NCBI GenBank assembly: GCA_030141605.1
Contig: JAQGDQ010000188.1
Location: 202,001-266,000 of the forward strand
From: Tubiluchus corallicola
Taxonomy: Eukaryota; Priapulida; Priapulimorpha; Priapulimorphida; Tubiluchidae
Direction: 5' to 3'
Length of the DNA stretch: 64,000 bases
The position numbers and the translations under genes were made by a program. This document shows, piece after piece, positions 1 to 25,083 of this stretch. How positions within the stretch are numbered: the stretch's first letter is position 1; every line of letters starts with the position of its first letter. Under the pieces are notes generated by a model. That model was given only the letters and a program-made list of their open reading frames with translations. It was not told where the DNA came from and did no database searches.

Positions 1-14512
<14,512 letters not shown>

Positions 14513-15110
14513 GGTATTCAAAGTGATGAAGACATTATGTAAAATCCCACCATGCATCCGTCAGAATTCCCAAACTGCATAGCACATTGATCTACATCAG
14601 TGAGATCATCTAAAGAACAATTTGAGCCTGCATTAACCCATATGCTGATAAATAAACCACGTGTTACGATGAAGGTGTTTACATAAATAAGGTTTGAAAG
14701 AAATATATAAATTTAAACAGAAGCCAATCAAGCTAAACGAGTAATTTGGGCAGGGTGATATCCATTCAAGATACTTGAAAAAAGTAAAACCAGAACTCAA
14801 AGCCATTATTAGGCATTTTCTGCAAATCAGTAGAAGAACAGACACTGCCCAACAACTTGAAGTCAAGTCACAACTATCCACAAGAAAGATATTTATTATA
14901 ACGGCATTTAGATATCCCAGTAGTTGAATTAATGTTTTGTTATGTAGTTTAGAATATGGATATTAATAATAACAATACATATCAATAATTATTGATTATC
15001 ATGTCGATATGAAAAATTTGTTTTTACCTTTGTCATATTAATATTATTCTAAGAATATCGTTATCATATAGAATTTGGCCCGCGTTGTTGCTTATCATTT
15101 ACCTTTATAA

Positions 15111-15879
15111 TAGGAATGCACCGAAATTGGGAAACAGTCGGATTTTGGTTACCGAACCCAAACAAATTTTCATTCGTTTGTTTTGTTTGCAGAAAAAAAT
15201 TCTGTAAAAAAAGTTCTGTTTTGGCCGAAATTTTGCAAAATTCGGTTTCAATTCGATTTATTCACATAAATTCGGCCAGTACAAAATTCGTTTTTATAAT
15301 TTTTAAATTTAGAGTAACTGTGTCAACCGCAGGTAAATGATGCATATCGAATGCCAGCATATGAAATTTTTTATTCATTAGGTTTTTAATACAGCAGACT
15401 GAAAGTTTAATGTAAAATATTTGAGACCCTAATACAATAGGTAAAATGTTGACTATATGGTATATGGTTATTGATTAAGCTACAATTACTATACTGTTAT
15501 CTGTTAAAGATTTAAGTACTGGTTATCTAGTGTTTATATTATCAAGATGAAATTTGTAAACATATCAAGGCGGTTACATAACACAAAAATTTTACTTCTC
15601 CAAGTGTGAAAATAAACCCCTCCTGAAAAACATGCTGAGGCCACCTGTAACTATTGAAATTTATTATTATAATAAAGTTCATAATTCAATATCAGTAAAA
15701 AATATTGTGAAATTCGGCTCAATTCAGTTTCGGTAAAAAAAAATTGTGAAATTCGACTCAATTCAGTTTCAGCAAAACAAAATTGTAGAAATTAAGTTTA
15801 AATTCAGTTTGGCCAAAGAAAGGTTTGAAAAATTCGGTACTAGTTCAGTTCAGTAAAATTGGGTTTCAGTGCATCTCTA
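15111..15879. mobile_element. hAT-type non-autonomous element (769 bp)
   Basis: Ends TAGGAATGCACCGAAA and, on the complement, TAGAGATGCACTGAAA. It is flanked by near-identical 8-bp duplications CTTTATAA (15,103-15,110) and CTTTATAT (15,880-15,887). The 8-bp target duplication and TAG...CTA termini indicate the hAT superfamily. The interior carries repeated AAATTCGG/CAGTTTCGG motifs and no transposase. Confidence 0.8.
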
Positions 15880-16589
15880 CTTTATATTATCATTTCACTT
15901 TGCTTTTCTATTTATTTACAGTAATTATGCAAAAAAATGGATACAAAGAATTATTTAAAATTATAAGCTTGTCAGATGTCGAATCATTTTCTTGTACTTT
16001 CACCTGGTAATGACAGTTATCTTAATTTTGAATCATACTGATGTGCGGATGCTAAATACGTCATTTCGTATTTTCAGCGTCATTTTCCCGGTCACGTGCA
16101 GCTCGCATAAATAAACATTTTTATCCTAGTAGTATGCTCACTTATTTATGAATCATTATGATAATGACGCAGAAAATTTCATCATAGACATGTAGTCGGT
16201 ACATGAATCGGAAAACAGTCTGCAAAAATATGGCATTACATAACATAAAGACACCTTGCATGACTTCTTACACACCGTCAGCAGTGACTGACTTTTAGCA
16301 GAAATCATGGCTGACTTATCATCTGACAATATACACTGACAATAGTATAGCAGAATTGTCAGAATCATTTTACTTCTACGAGTGAGGGTTCAAAAACATT
16401 CGCCATCTGTATGTACTGCAAACGAAAGTCGATGTATTACAGCTCAGTTGTTGGCAAATGATTCATTTCATGTGCCTGACTTCTTAGTTCTTACTGTGTA
16501 AGCAAAAACAACTGCTCTCGTAAAAAATGATACATAGTAAAAAATTACTGTTCCCAAAATTACAACTTTTTCTGTTGATACATATATTG

Positions 16590-16734
16590 TCTAACGTCAG
16601 TATCGTTTTATTGTTCTAAAAAATTGATTGTATCGTATAATCTAAAAAAAGATTATTGTTATCATATCGTTCGAAAAAAGTATCGTATAGTATCATTAAC
16701 GTAACGCCAAATTTGTATCGTTTAACATCCCTAG
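16590..16734. mobile_element. hAT-like element terminus
   Basis: An AT-rich segment with repeated ATCGTAT motifs ends CGTTTAACATCCCTA, which on the complement starts TAGGGATG, like a hAT end. Similar ATATCGTTATCATATAG sequence near 15,055-15,072 suggests an older element interrupted by the 15,111-15,879 insertion. The left end and target duplication were not found. Confidence 0.4.
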
Positions 16735-18584
16735 TTCGGAATGTTGTGTATTTCTTCATTTTCATTCGTTATTGCAATTTGACAGTTACTATATAGAAAA
16801 AATAAATAAAATGAATTTGAATTCAACCACTAACTTTTTGAGAACATAGGTGTTGGTCAAACCAGCAAACGATCAATATGCTCAAATTATACAGCTAATA
16901 GTCTGCTACACATTACAGAACTTTGAGGATGATGTTACTTTCTAATTTGCCAAAGTACTCTGTACCTAAAGTATTTGCATAATAAACACAAATTGAATTG
17001 AATTACTGCAGTTTCAAGTAAAACCCAACATACTTCAGTATGGACATACACATAAAAATTCCAATCACAGCATTAGACGAGTTCGATTTTCACTCACTTG
17101 GGCAAAATTACTTAGAATGTTTGAATCTAATTTACAAAAGATTTATTGCACTATACTGTTTTAACAAAAAAAGTTTATCATTATTCATTACTGCAATTAT
17201 GATGTTTGTACTGTTGGTATCATCTAAATTGAGAAAAGTTGGCTAAAGTCACTTACACAAGAAATGATTAAATTAGAGGCTCCACAGTTCTTAAGAAAAC
17301 TGCTATCTAGAACTAGAAAGAGTACAAATAACCATGGACAGTTTTACTCTCGATGCCTATCTGGTTCAGATAGTGTGGACACAACGAAAGCAGATATGCC
17401 GCGTGGTCGTGACAAAAAAGAAACAAATATGAAGGCAGAAATGATTCTACGTGAAAATTGGGAAACACTGAGAGTATATGATTTTATTGGAAATTGTAAA
17501 CGACAGAAAAATGTTGGATAAACATTAAAGATCTTAAAGCCAAACTGGAGTGATGACTAAAACACTATTTAAAGAAAACCTGGCACCATGTTCTTGCGTG
17601 GGGGCTCAGCCTTAGGGGGGAAGTGGGTTCTGCGTATTCACTGTATGCGCAGTTGTGAAAATCAATACCCCAGTGCGTTCTTATATTACTAGCAATTATC
17701 TTTATGTTATTTATGGCTACCATAGGCGTCGTTATAAATGGATTATACTGTATTACACTTTCTCACCTTCTAGTTTTTAGTGTAATACATTCTGGCATTT
17801 CTTCAAAATGCTAACAATAACGGCCAACAATTAACCACAAAACGTTGACAATAATGAAAATTCTTAAAATAAATACAAATTGCCTGACACAGCAACAGAT
17901 AAAATCATTTACAGCAATTTCTGCTTAATAGCAACGACCCGGATTATGAGCGAAAAGACATGAATTTTTTATTTATTAGTCTTTTCGTGCACACAGTTAC
18001 GAACAGTAGTTTTGCACATGAATTGTTAACAGAAACGATCATTTTTGCTGAACGGATGTACAAGCTTTTTCACAACAATTACGTAAATTACCACAATTAG
18101 TGTTATAAAACTTAAACAGATAAGTATAACATCTAATCTAGACAATATTTAAAAAAGGCTATCTCTTGTATTGCTAAATGATGTTAAATGAATTGGTAAG
18201 TTAACAGTGCGGTAGAAATTTTGTGTAATAGTAATAATAAGTGTGTCAATTATTAAATAAACTGTTACTCTTAGCCAAAAACGATGGTTCTAAACAATAC
18301 TGTCACTATATAGCATTTTATTATTAAATTTTGTGAATCTCATAAAAATTTGCGCTTTAATTACATTTTAAAATGATTGACGAGTAGTGTGGTGCATTAT
18401 TTCAAGTTCCACAACCATATGAGTACATTGTATTGTTGTGAAATATAAAAGAAATAACAGCAATAATACGAAATTGAAAAAATATTTTTTTAAGTGAATA
18501 CCAGTGATTTTAAGTCAAAAATAACTTTGTTAGTAAAAAAAGGAGATCCTGAAGACTGAGATTCAAATGCACTGGGATAACTAT

Positions 18585-18970
18585 TAGGGGAGCATTCTCT
18601 ACCAGAAAGCGAATTTGAATCAAATTCGTGACTTTCAAATTCGAATCGAACTGAATTTCAGTATTTCCAATTTGAATTAAGATCGAAAATTTTTCGAACC
18701 GGTAAAAACTGGCCTTACGAAGGTCATGCATAGCACTCGATTTGTTCTGCATTAAAACCACTAATACTTTATTTAGAAATTGTGCACAGAAATCACAGCT
18801 AAACTGTGCTAATTGCATGACGTGTCAAACGTTCTAATGATAAAGGCATGTGGTTGAAGTGGGGAATTATTCGAATCCATAATTTGTCAACATTCTAACC
18901 AAAAAACTCGTTCAAATCGAATTTAAACTCTATTCAAGCGCTCGAACTCGAACGTTGGATACTCACCCTA
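18585..18970. mobile_element. hAT-type MITE, TTCGAA-rich family (copy 1)
   Basis: Starts TAGGGGAGCATTCTCTACC and ends ACTCACCCTA. It has the same subterminal TTCGAA repeats and internal GCATGA/CTTTGTAAG-type core as the intact copy at 38,125-38,533, in the opposite orientation. The 8-bp flanks (ATAACTAT and ATAAGGAC) match only partly, consistent with an old insertion. Confidence 0.75.
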
Positions 18971-20077
18971 ATAAGGACCTATATCAAACTGTATTCAAAT
19001 TATAGCTTTTATTACACACGTCTTTAGCATTTGTAGGCTATAGCTGCTTGACCAAAAACAAATAAAATGACTAAATAAATGACTGTAATTGCTAAAGTAC
19101 ATATTATTACAGAGGTATTCATGTTTACAGGCACACTGAAACTAGGCTGTCAGTGGCTTCCACTGTCGTATGTTCGTTAAGTGGTTGAATTTTACAAAAA
19201 CATCAAACATAAACAACTATCGTGTCAAAGCTTCTCAACTCCTGTTTAAACTTAAATGTACATATACCTAGTACACTTCTTTTACTTTTGTTAGCACACA
19301 CAAAGCACGAACTAATAATTGATGAACACAAAGTAACTAGTAATAACAAGCAGGAGTTTATAACAGTTAGTTTTTGTACAGTTAGGCAAGCTGTAAACCA
19401 CTATGGGATTCACTAGTATATTTTTCACGTAATTCGGGAAACCAGTATTTAATTGCATGGCCTAATGCGATGTTGATGCTGGAGGCACTAAAACTGACTC
19501 ATCATAAAGCCTAATTTTCTTGGGCAAAAATACTGAGTTTCAGCAAAGTTTGAATGCAAATACTTCCTTTCTCCATGATCTGAACAGCAAGAACTAGCAT
19601 AGCAACAAATGATTATTGCCTAGAGTGAGTACTGAACATGGCAGTCACAAAACCGTTTACTGACCAGCCTGCACATTGCCCAACTTCATTTGCTAAGTAC
19701 ACACCACGACTACCACTCAGCCATTCCACACCCCACTGTTATTGTTTTCTGTTCCAGAAAGTTTCAGGGCTTCGTGTGTTCCAACAAATTCATACAGATA
19801 ATTTCTGTGATTAATCAACTAGTTTAATAATTTTGATAGGCATGACATCAACAGCAACACTTGTTAACATAGTCTTATAATGCACAAAAAGGTAATGAAA
19901 AATGGAAAAGTAAATCAAAATGAATAAAATGTATATATAAACACACTGCCTAACCGATTGTTGAATATGCAAGTATTTCTAACTAGTCATCATAAAAACA
20001 GTAGTGTTAACACAGGATCACTGTACACTATTAATATACTATCTTAAAAATTGCACATATTAAATTTTAATTTTTTT

Positions 20078-21268
20078 TCACAGTGACAAAGCCGAAGAAT
20101 CAAACAAATCAGTAACGCCTTCACTGTCTTCCAAAGTAAATTTATAGTCACTGTCAGTAAATGGGGGCTCCAACGATAGAAATGGATTTTCAAAAAGCTG
20201 GTCTTCTGTCTGGAATAATTTTAGAGGAGAAAAATAAGTATGTGCATTCTCTTCGGTTACAAACTTGCTAGGTGTGTTATCATGTTTTGATGTATCTGGC
20301 TTTATACTTGAAGGGGCAGGCATAGATGTCATGTTATCTGCTCTAGCAGTACTTTTCACATCAGAAACATGCTTTACCAGCTCTTCACTGGTGGACGAGG
20401 AATTGTCTTCAGGGCACAAATACACGTTAATTTCACCTCCTGAACTCTTCAGCCACATTTGTAAAGCTTGGTCAGGATGTGGTACCTCAAGTTTGGTCTC
20501 TGGTGGTGCTTTTATGGCTATAATTGTCTGATCCTCAAATTCAGTCACAGTCCTTATGTCCCTGTAAGTCACATAGGCCAGTCTTTTGTTATCGTTATCA
20601 GCTGTCAACATTTTTAACTGCAACTGAGCATTTCTAATCATTGTATCCAACCTGTGTTCTTGTAGCTGGAGTCCCGCAACTTGATCACGCAAGCATGTTC
20701 TCTGAGTCAATATTTTCTCAGTCACTTCTCCGCCACCAACCCATCTAATTTTGTTCTTTGATTCTTTTTGTATAAGTTTTACACCTTCCAGGACATTTGT
20801 AATATCGTAAATCCTGCGCTTTTGAACGCCCATTACCTCACAAGCAGTATTAAGATCAACAACACCATCAGGTGAACCTCTCAGCATGGTTACAAAACGC
20901 TTTGTAAGCAATCCTAAAGACGTATCATATCTTGATTTGTCTGGTGGAGAAGCACCTTTCAAACGTGCTGCCCTTTTTATTGAAGACTGCACTGGTGGTC
21001 TCCCACGTTTCGGTGGTGAAGATATGCATTCCACTTCGATTGCAAAAGGCGGCGGCTCTAGATCTAATTTGCGCTTTGCTTGTGGTAGTCGGTGAAACAT
21101 TTGCTCACCAAAATCAGATAAGTCTGGACCAGGAGTAAATGACGGATTCACTGCTATATCTTCCGGAAGCTTTGAATAGTCATGAACCATTCCCGGTGGA
21201 GGAGAATGAAAAATAGGAGCATCCACTTCATGTTTGATAGTGACAATACTCTTCTCATCAGAGGCCAT
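20078..21268 (-). CDS. E2F transcription factor, E2F1/2/3 type, intronless coding sequence
   Basis: Nuclear winged-helix factor that binds with DP to TTTSGCGC sites and drives S-phase genes under RB control. From the chosen start MASDEK it has 396 residues. A cyclin A-binding-like RxL motif (AKRKLDL) lies at about 64-70. The DNA-binding domain is about 113-178 with [12 protein letters not shown] at 151-162. A coiled dimerisation segment spans about 184-225, and the marked box about 226-287 contains [10 protein letters not shown] and YLCPED. The C-terminal RB-binding motif [17 protein letters not shown] is at 374-390. RxL plus RB motif places it with E2F1-3 rather than E2F4/5, which lack the N-terminal RxL. 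The open frame extends 7 codons upstream, but TTTTTTAG immediately before GAAAATGGCC looks like a 3' splice site, so translation probably starts at 21268. The coding sequence has no introns although its neighbours have many. Confidence 0.96.
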   Translation of the reverse strand: MASDEKSIVTIKHEVDAPIFHSPPPGMVHDYSKLPEDIAVNPSFTPGPDLSDFGEQMFHRLPQAKRKLDLEPPPFAIEVECISSPPKRGRPPVQSSIKRAARLKGASPPDKSRYDTSLGLLTKRFVTMLRGSPDGVVDLNTACEVMGVQKRRIYDITNVLEGVKLIQKESKNKIRWVGGGEVTEKILTQRTCLRDQVAGLQLQEHRLDTMIRNAQLQLKMLTADNDNKRLAYVTYRDIRTVTEFEDQTIIAIKAPPETKLEVPHPDQALQMWLKSSGGEINVYLCPEDNSSSTSEELVKHVSDVKSTARADNMTSMPAPSSIKPDTSKHDNTPSKFVTEENAHTYFSPLKLFQTEDQLFENPFLSLEPPFTDSDYKFTLEDSEGVTDLFDSSALSL

Positions 21269-21578
21269 TTTCCTAAAAAATTTAAACAATCAATTAAACA
21301 CACTTTTGCTTCAGTGTATCATTTGAATTTAATTTAAATTTCATAGTAAATGCAAAAAAGTGATCAATTTTCTCAATGTTGGTATATCAAGGGAGAGTGT
21401 AAAATGAACATTTAGTAACAAAATGAAAGGTACATCCATTAGGCACATGTACAAATAATTGATTATTTGAAGGTCTGATGTGTTTTTGTTTTTCAAATAA
21501 TCATACGCTATTCGATTATTGTACAATATTGTATATGCTATATACAATGTATTGACCACATGCATGACCACAAGTCGA

Positions 21579-21738
21579 ATATGCATGATCTTTGTAAGAA
21601 GGCTTTTACTAGTTAATTAAAAATTTATTCCAAAATGTTTCAAACTGAATTCCAAATCTCGAAATTCTGTCTGGTTCAAGTTCAAAAAGTTACAAATTCA
21701 GTTCGATTTCAATATCTGGTGAAGAATGCCCACACCTA
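21579..21738. mobile_element. truncated hAT MITE, TTCGAA-rich family (copy 2)
   Basis: Begins at the shared internal ATGCATGATCTTTGTAAG and ends GAAGAATGCCCACACCTA, like the right half of the 38,125-38,533 element. The left half is missing. Confidence 0.6.
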
Positions 21739-22518
21739 CTACATATGTACATACAATTACACCTGGACATTCTGTTGAGCCAAGTTTTTGAGGAATGAAA
21801 AAAATATTGCTTCAAGTAATGACTACGTTGTAACTTTGATGAGTATTATAATGTGGAATGGCTTGTGTAATTGCTAATAAAGAAAGAAAAACAAGTAAAC
21901 ATTTTCTACTGAAATTTCGAAAAAATACTTTAGTAAATATCTGTGTCCCTCTGCCAGAAGAAGTGTCTCGTAGAGTCGCGGACTACAAGTGTCAGTCCCC
22001 AATGATTTTCCAGCTCTGTCTGAAAGAGCTATTTATCAAAACGTCAAAATAAAAAAGCTAATAAAAATTTTAGACTATTTCATACGGAAGCCCTGTGTAA
22101 AATGGCACAACCTACATACGTGAAATGAAATGCTTTAAAATACAGAGCCAATAATCTGAAACAGTCTGAGCACGTGCTTTTACAGCACACAATTTTCCTA
22201 AAACGATTTCACAGAATAAAATTATTATCTATTTTTACAAAAATTACACAACAATGGGCTATATTAATGACTTTAAAAAGGGCACCTGAGCACACTGCTT
22301 CTAGACCAAACATGTAATTTTATCAAAGCAAAAGCAGGGTAATTATAAACTGCCTACATTGTTGCTGATCTTGCTCACACAGATTTGTACATTAGTAAAG
22401 TGAGTAAACTGATGGTGCGAGAGTACTTTTTTAAAATTAATGCGCTATACATTAACGCTGAACTTACAACCTACTAAGTATTATTTATTAGACTACTAAA
22501 CTTTGTTAGAGCGATATT

Positions 22519-22886
22519 CGAAATATTTTTTCTCGCACCGTATTATAACTCCATGAAATAAGCAACCAAAAGAAGTAACCGATACCTGCTATTTGCTAAC
22601 AACGCTCAGGATGTTCCGCAAAACTGAAGCTGTGTCACGGCAAATAAAATATACATTAGGTATAAAAACTATTTTCATTTTCCATATACATACAGCAGTG
22701 GTCGAAATATTTTTTCTCGCACCGTATTATAACTCCATGAAATAAGCAACCAAAAGAAGTAACCGATACCTGCTATTTGCTAACAACGCTCAGGATGTTC
22801 CGAAAAACTGAAGCTGTGTCACGGCAAATAAAATATACATTAGGTATAAAAACTATTTTCATTTTCCATATACATACAGCAGTGGT
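22519..22886. repeat. 184-bp direct tandem duplication
   Basis: Two head-to-tail copies (22,519-22,702 and 22,703-22,886) that appear to differ at a single base (CCGCAAAAC versus CCGAAAAAC). Such identity suggests a recent duplication or an assembly artefact. Confidence 0.9.
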
Positions 22887-24210
22887 GCCTAAGGCCCTAT
22901 GCTATAACAAATAAATATTTCTGTTGTCTTTTATACCAATAGATTACTATTGCACCTAATAAAAACTTGCTTTGTAGTGACAATGTAGATGTATCATCAT
23001 GCACTAGAGTACTGCACTGCCCATCACACTTATGAGGAACTTATGATTAGCAGTTTCACATTTGTTCAATGTATCTTATTGTGAAGCATAATATGAGTAC
23101 TAATTCATACTCATGGCAAGAAATACAGGTCTCTGACCCAAAAAATAGCAGTACAGATCCGTACTCACATGGGAATGATAGAGATATAGTAGCAATGCAT
23201 CAAAAATCAAGATTCACATCCACCTTAATTGTTACACTATTAATCTAATTATATGGGCAATACATGTTTGAGGACCCACACATACATGCACGCACATGTA
23301 CAAACACATAGCAGAATCTTTTACACCAATAAAAATCCCAATGTCGTTGAAATTTCCAAGTCCCTTTATATTTTCAGTTTTATTTAATTTGTTTTTAGCT
23401 GCTGCTTTGTAGTATTTTTAACTGTGGTGATTTCCTGCTAATGACTTGATGTATAACATAACCAGTGGCCGCTTGTAGCTAAAATTAGAGAGGAACTGCT
23501 TCAGAAATTTTTTGCCATTGTTTTAATACCGTGAAAAATGAAACAAACATATGTAATTTTAATGTTTTTGAACAAACAAACATATGTAAGTTTATACAAA
23601 ATTTGATAAAATCCTAAACAAAAGAAATATTTTTTGCTTACTAATAGCCTAAATAGTCGCATTTCAAGCTTTGATCCATTCACGGTAAGCACACGGTAAC
23701 TGACAATGTGAGCATCAGTAATTTCTCTTCCTGGGCTCAGACATGTGTGCATGGCCGCATGCGCACCACAGCCAAATACGGTGTTACTGGAGCACACTGT
23801 GCTGGGCTGTGAAGCAAACAGTACTACCCCTCACCTGCTCTGATTTCGTACAAGTATAAAGAAAGAGCTAAAGAAAAAGACTTATTATATTAAATATTAT
23901 CAATAATGTTGAGTGAAAATTGGGGTGCTGCAGTTCCACAGTACCCGTATACGAGCCGCCACTGAACATAATTTTCAGCTCTGAATTAGTTTCAAATCAT
24001 AACTTTCGAGCAAAATTTGACTAGAAGCTAATGCTTTGCCAAAACCTCCAAATGTATCCTAAGGTAAGGTAGGTTAAATTTCATGGCAATTTCAAAATAC
24101 GTTAGAACCTAATGTGTGTGTCTTCTAAAGTTTACATACTTTATGTAAGCTAATATTCAGGACTATAAGTTGTCACCAAGGAAACTTTGCATCTGAAAGA
24201 CAGTTTTTAG

Positions 24211-24490
24211 CAGGGGTGTCAGATCATTCTCTACTACAAAGCGAATTCGAATCAAATCGAATTTATGACTTTCGAACACAAATTAATCCACACTTTGAGA
24301 TTTCAAATCCGAATCGAGTTCAAATTTAGTTTTTAAAATTTTCGAACCATTAATAAAAAGCACTCACAAAGATCATGCATTCTACATGACCTTATTTAAC
24401 AGAAAAAACATGAATAATTTGTTTAAAATAAAGATTCAAATTGAATTCAAACAAAAAACTCATTCGAATAGAATTTGAACATCATCCCTG
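24211..24490. mobile_element. degraded hAT MITE, TTCGAA-rich family (copy 3)
   Basis: Starts CAGGGGTGTCAGATCATTC and ends CATCATCCCTG. It contains GAATTCGAATC repeats and the family core CAAAGATCATGCA. No target duplication was recognised. Confidence 0.6.
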
Positions 24491-24950
24491 TAGTTATAAA
24501 CTACACACGTAGTTAATCACTCACATTGTCAAAACTTTTCCATGATCTAGACTGGAGATTGTCACTTCGCAAATAGATCACCTAGCTACCTCATACACAT
24601 CTTACATCAAATGCTAAAACTAAAAGTACGTACAGTTAATTGTGCTTACCATAAGCATTACCATTAGTCATTACCATAGGATAGCCCAGTTAGTTAATTT
24701 ATTGTTGTAATTATTATAGCGTATTTTCAAGAAATTTGTACGCGAAAAAATTATACTGAATTTCACTATATGATGCTATGTTTAGAAAACAATGCCACAT
24801 TTTCAAAAGCCGCCATTTAATATAAATAGACGAACTTGGTTAAAACAAATTAGAAACCTTTTAACGTAAATATTTCAATGCAAAATTAGCAAGTGAAGTG
24901 CAAACATGTTATTAAAGAATAATGGAAATACGTGGGAGATGCTTACTTAC

Positions 24951-25050
24951 GTTCCTTGCGAGGTACAACTATTATTACTTTCCAAATCCTATTATTGTAC
25001 AGCACAGAACAAGCTGAGCACGAAACCAAAACAAGTGCAAATCTTACAGA
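24951..25050 (-). other. candidate E2F 5'-UTR first exon
   Basis: On the minus strand this segment ends CGCAAGGAAC followed by a near-ideal donor GTAAGTAAG. Perfect E2F-type sites lie just upstream of it on that strand. The transcription start is not visible, so the right boundary is approximate. No start codon is needed here. Confidence 0.35.
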
Positions 25051-25055
25051 GATTA

Positions 25056-25083
25056 TTTGGCGGGAATTGTATTTCCCGGGAAA
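25056..25083. promoter_or_regulatory. E2F binding sites, likely E2F promoter
   Basis: TTTGGCGGGAA at 25,056-25,066 is a textbook E2F/DP site. Six bases further on, TTTCCCGGGAAA (25,072-25,083) is a perfect palindrome with E2F-like halves. The pair lies upstream of the candidate first exon of the E2F gene, as expected for the known positive autoregulation of E2F1-type genes. Confidence 0.5.

Larger units (their letters stand above)
14541..20077. other. intergenic region between NALCN 5' end and E2F 3' end
   Basis: The two minus-strand genes are head-to-tail here. The stretch holds the NALCN 5' UTR and promoter (not resolved), hAT-like elements at 15,111-15,879 and 18,585-18,970, and an AT-rich repeat ending in a hAT-like terminus near 16,734. 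I found no convincing coding exon in it. Confidence 0.6.
21273..24950 (-). other. probable 5'-UTR intron of E2F
   Basis: Bounded on the minus strand by an excellent donor (GTAAGTAAG at 24,942-24,950) and the acceptor TTTTTTAG just before the E2F start codon. It contains a truncated hAT copy (21,579-21,738), a 184-bp tandem duplication (22,519-22,886) and a degraded hAT copy (24,211-24,490). No coding exons are visible. The junction is inferred, not proven. Confidence 0.45.

Noticed and set aside
17264-17521. 85-codon open frame on the plus strand with a charged composition (MPRGRDKKETN)
   Set aside because: No recognisable domain, no splice-site context and no homologous copy in the window. 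Length is within what chance allows.
20265-21138. Plus-strand open frames of 60-90 codons opposite E2F
   Set aside because: Antisense shadows of the E2F coding sequence.
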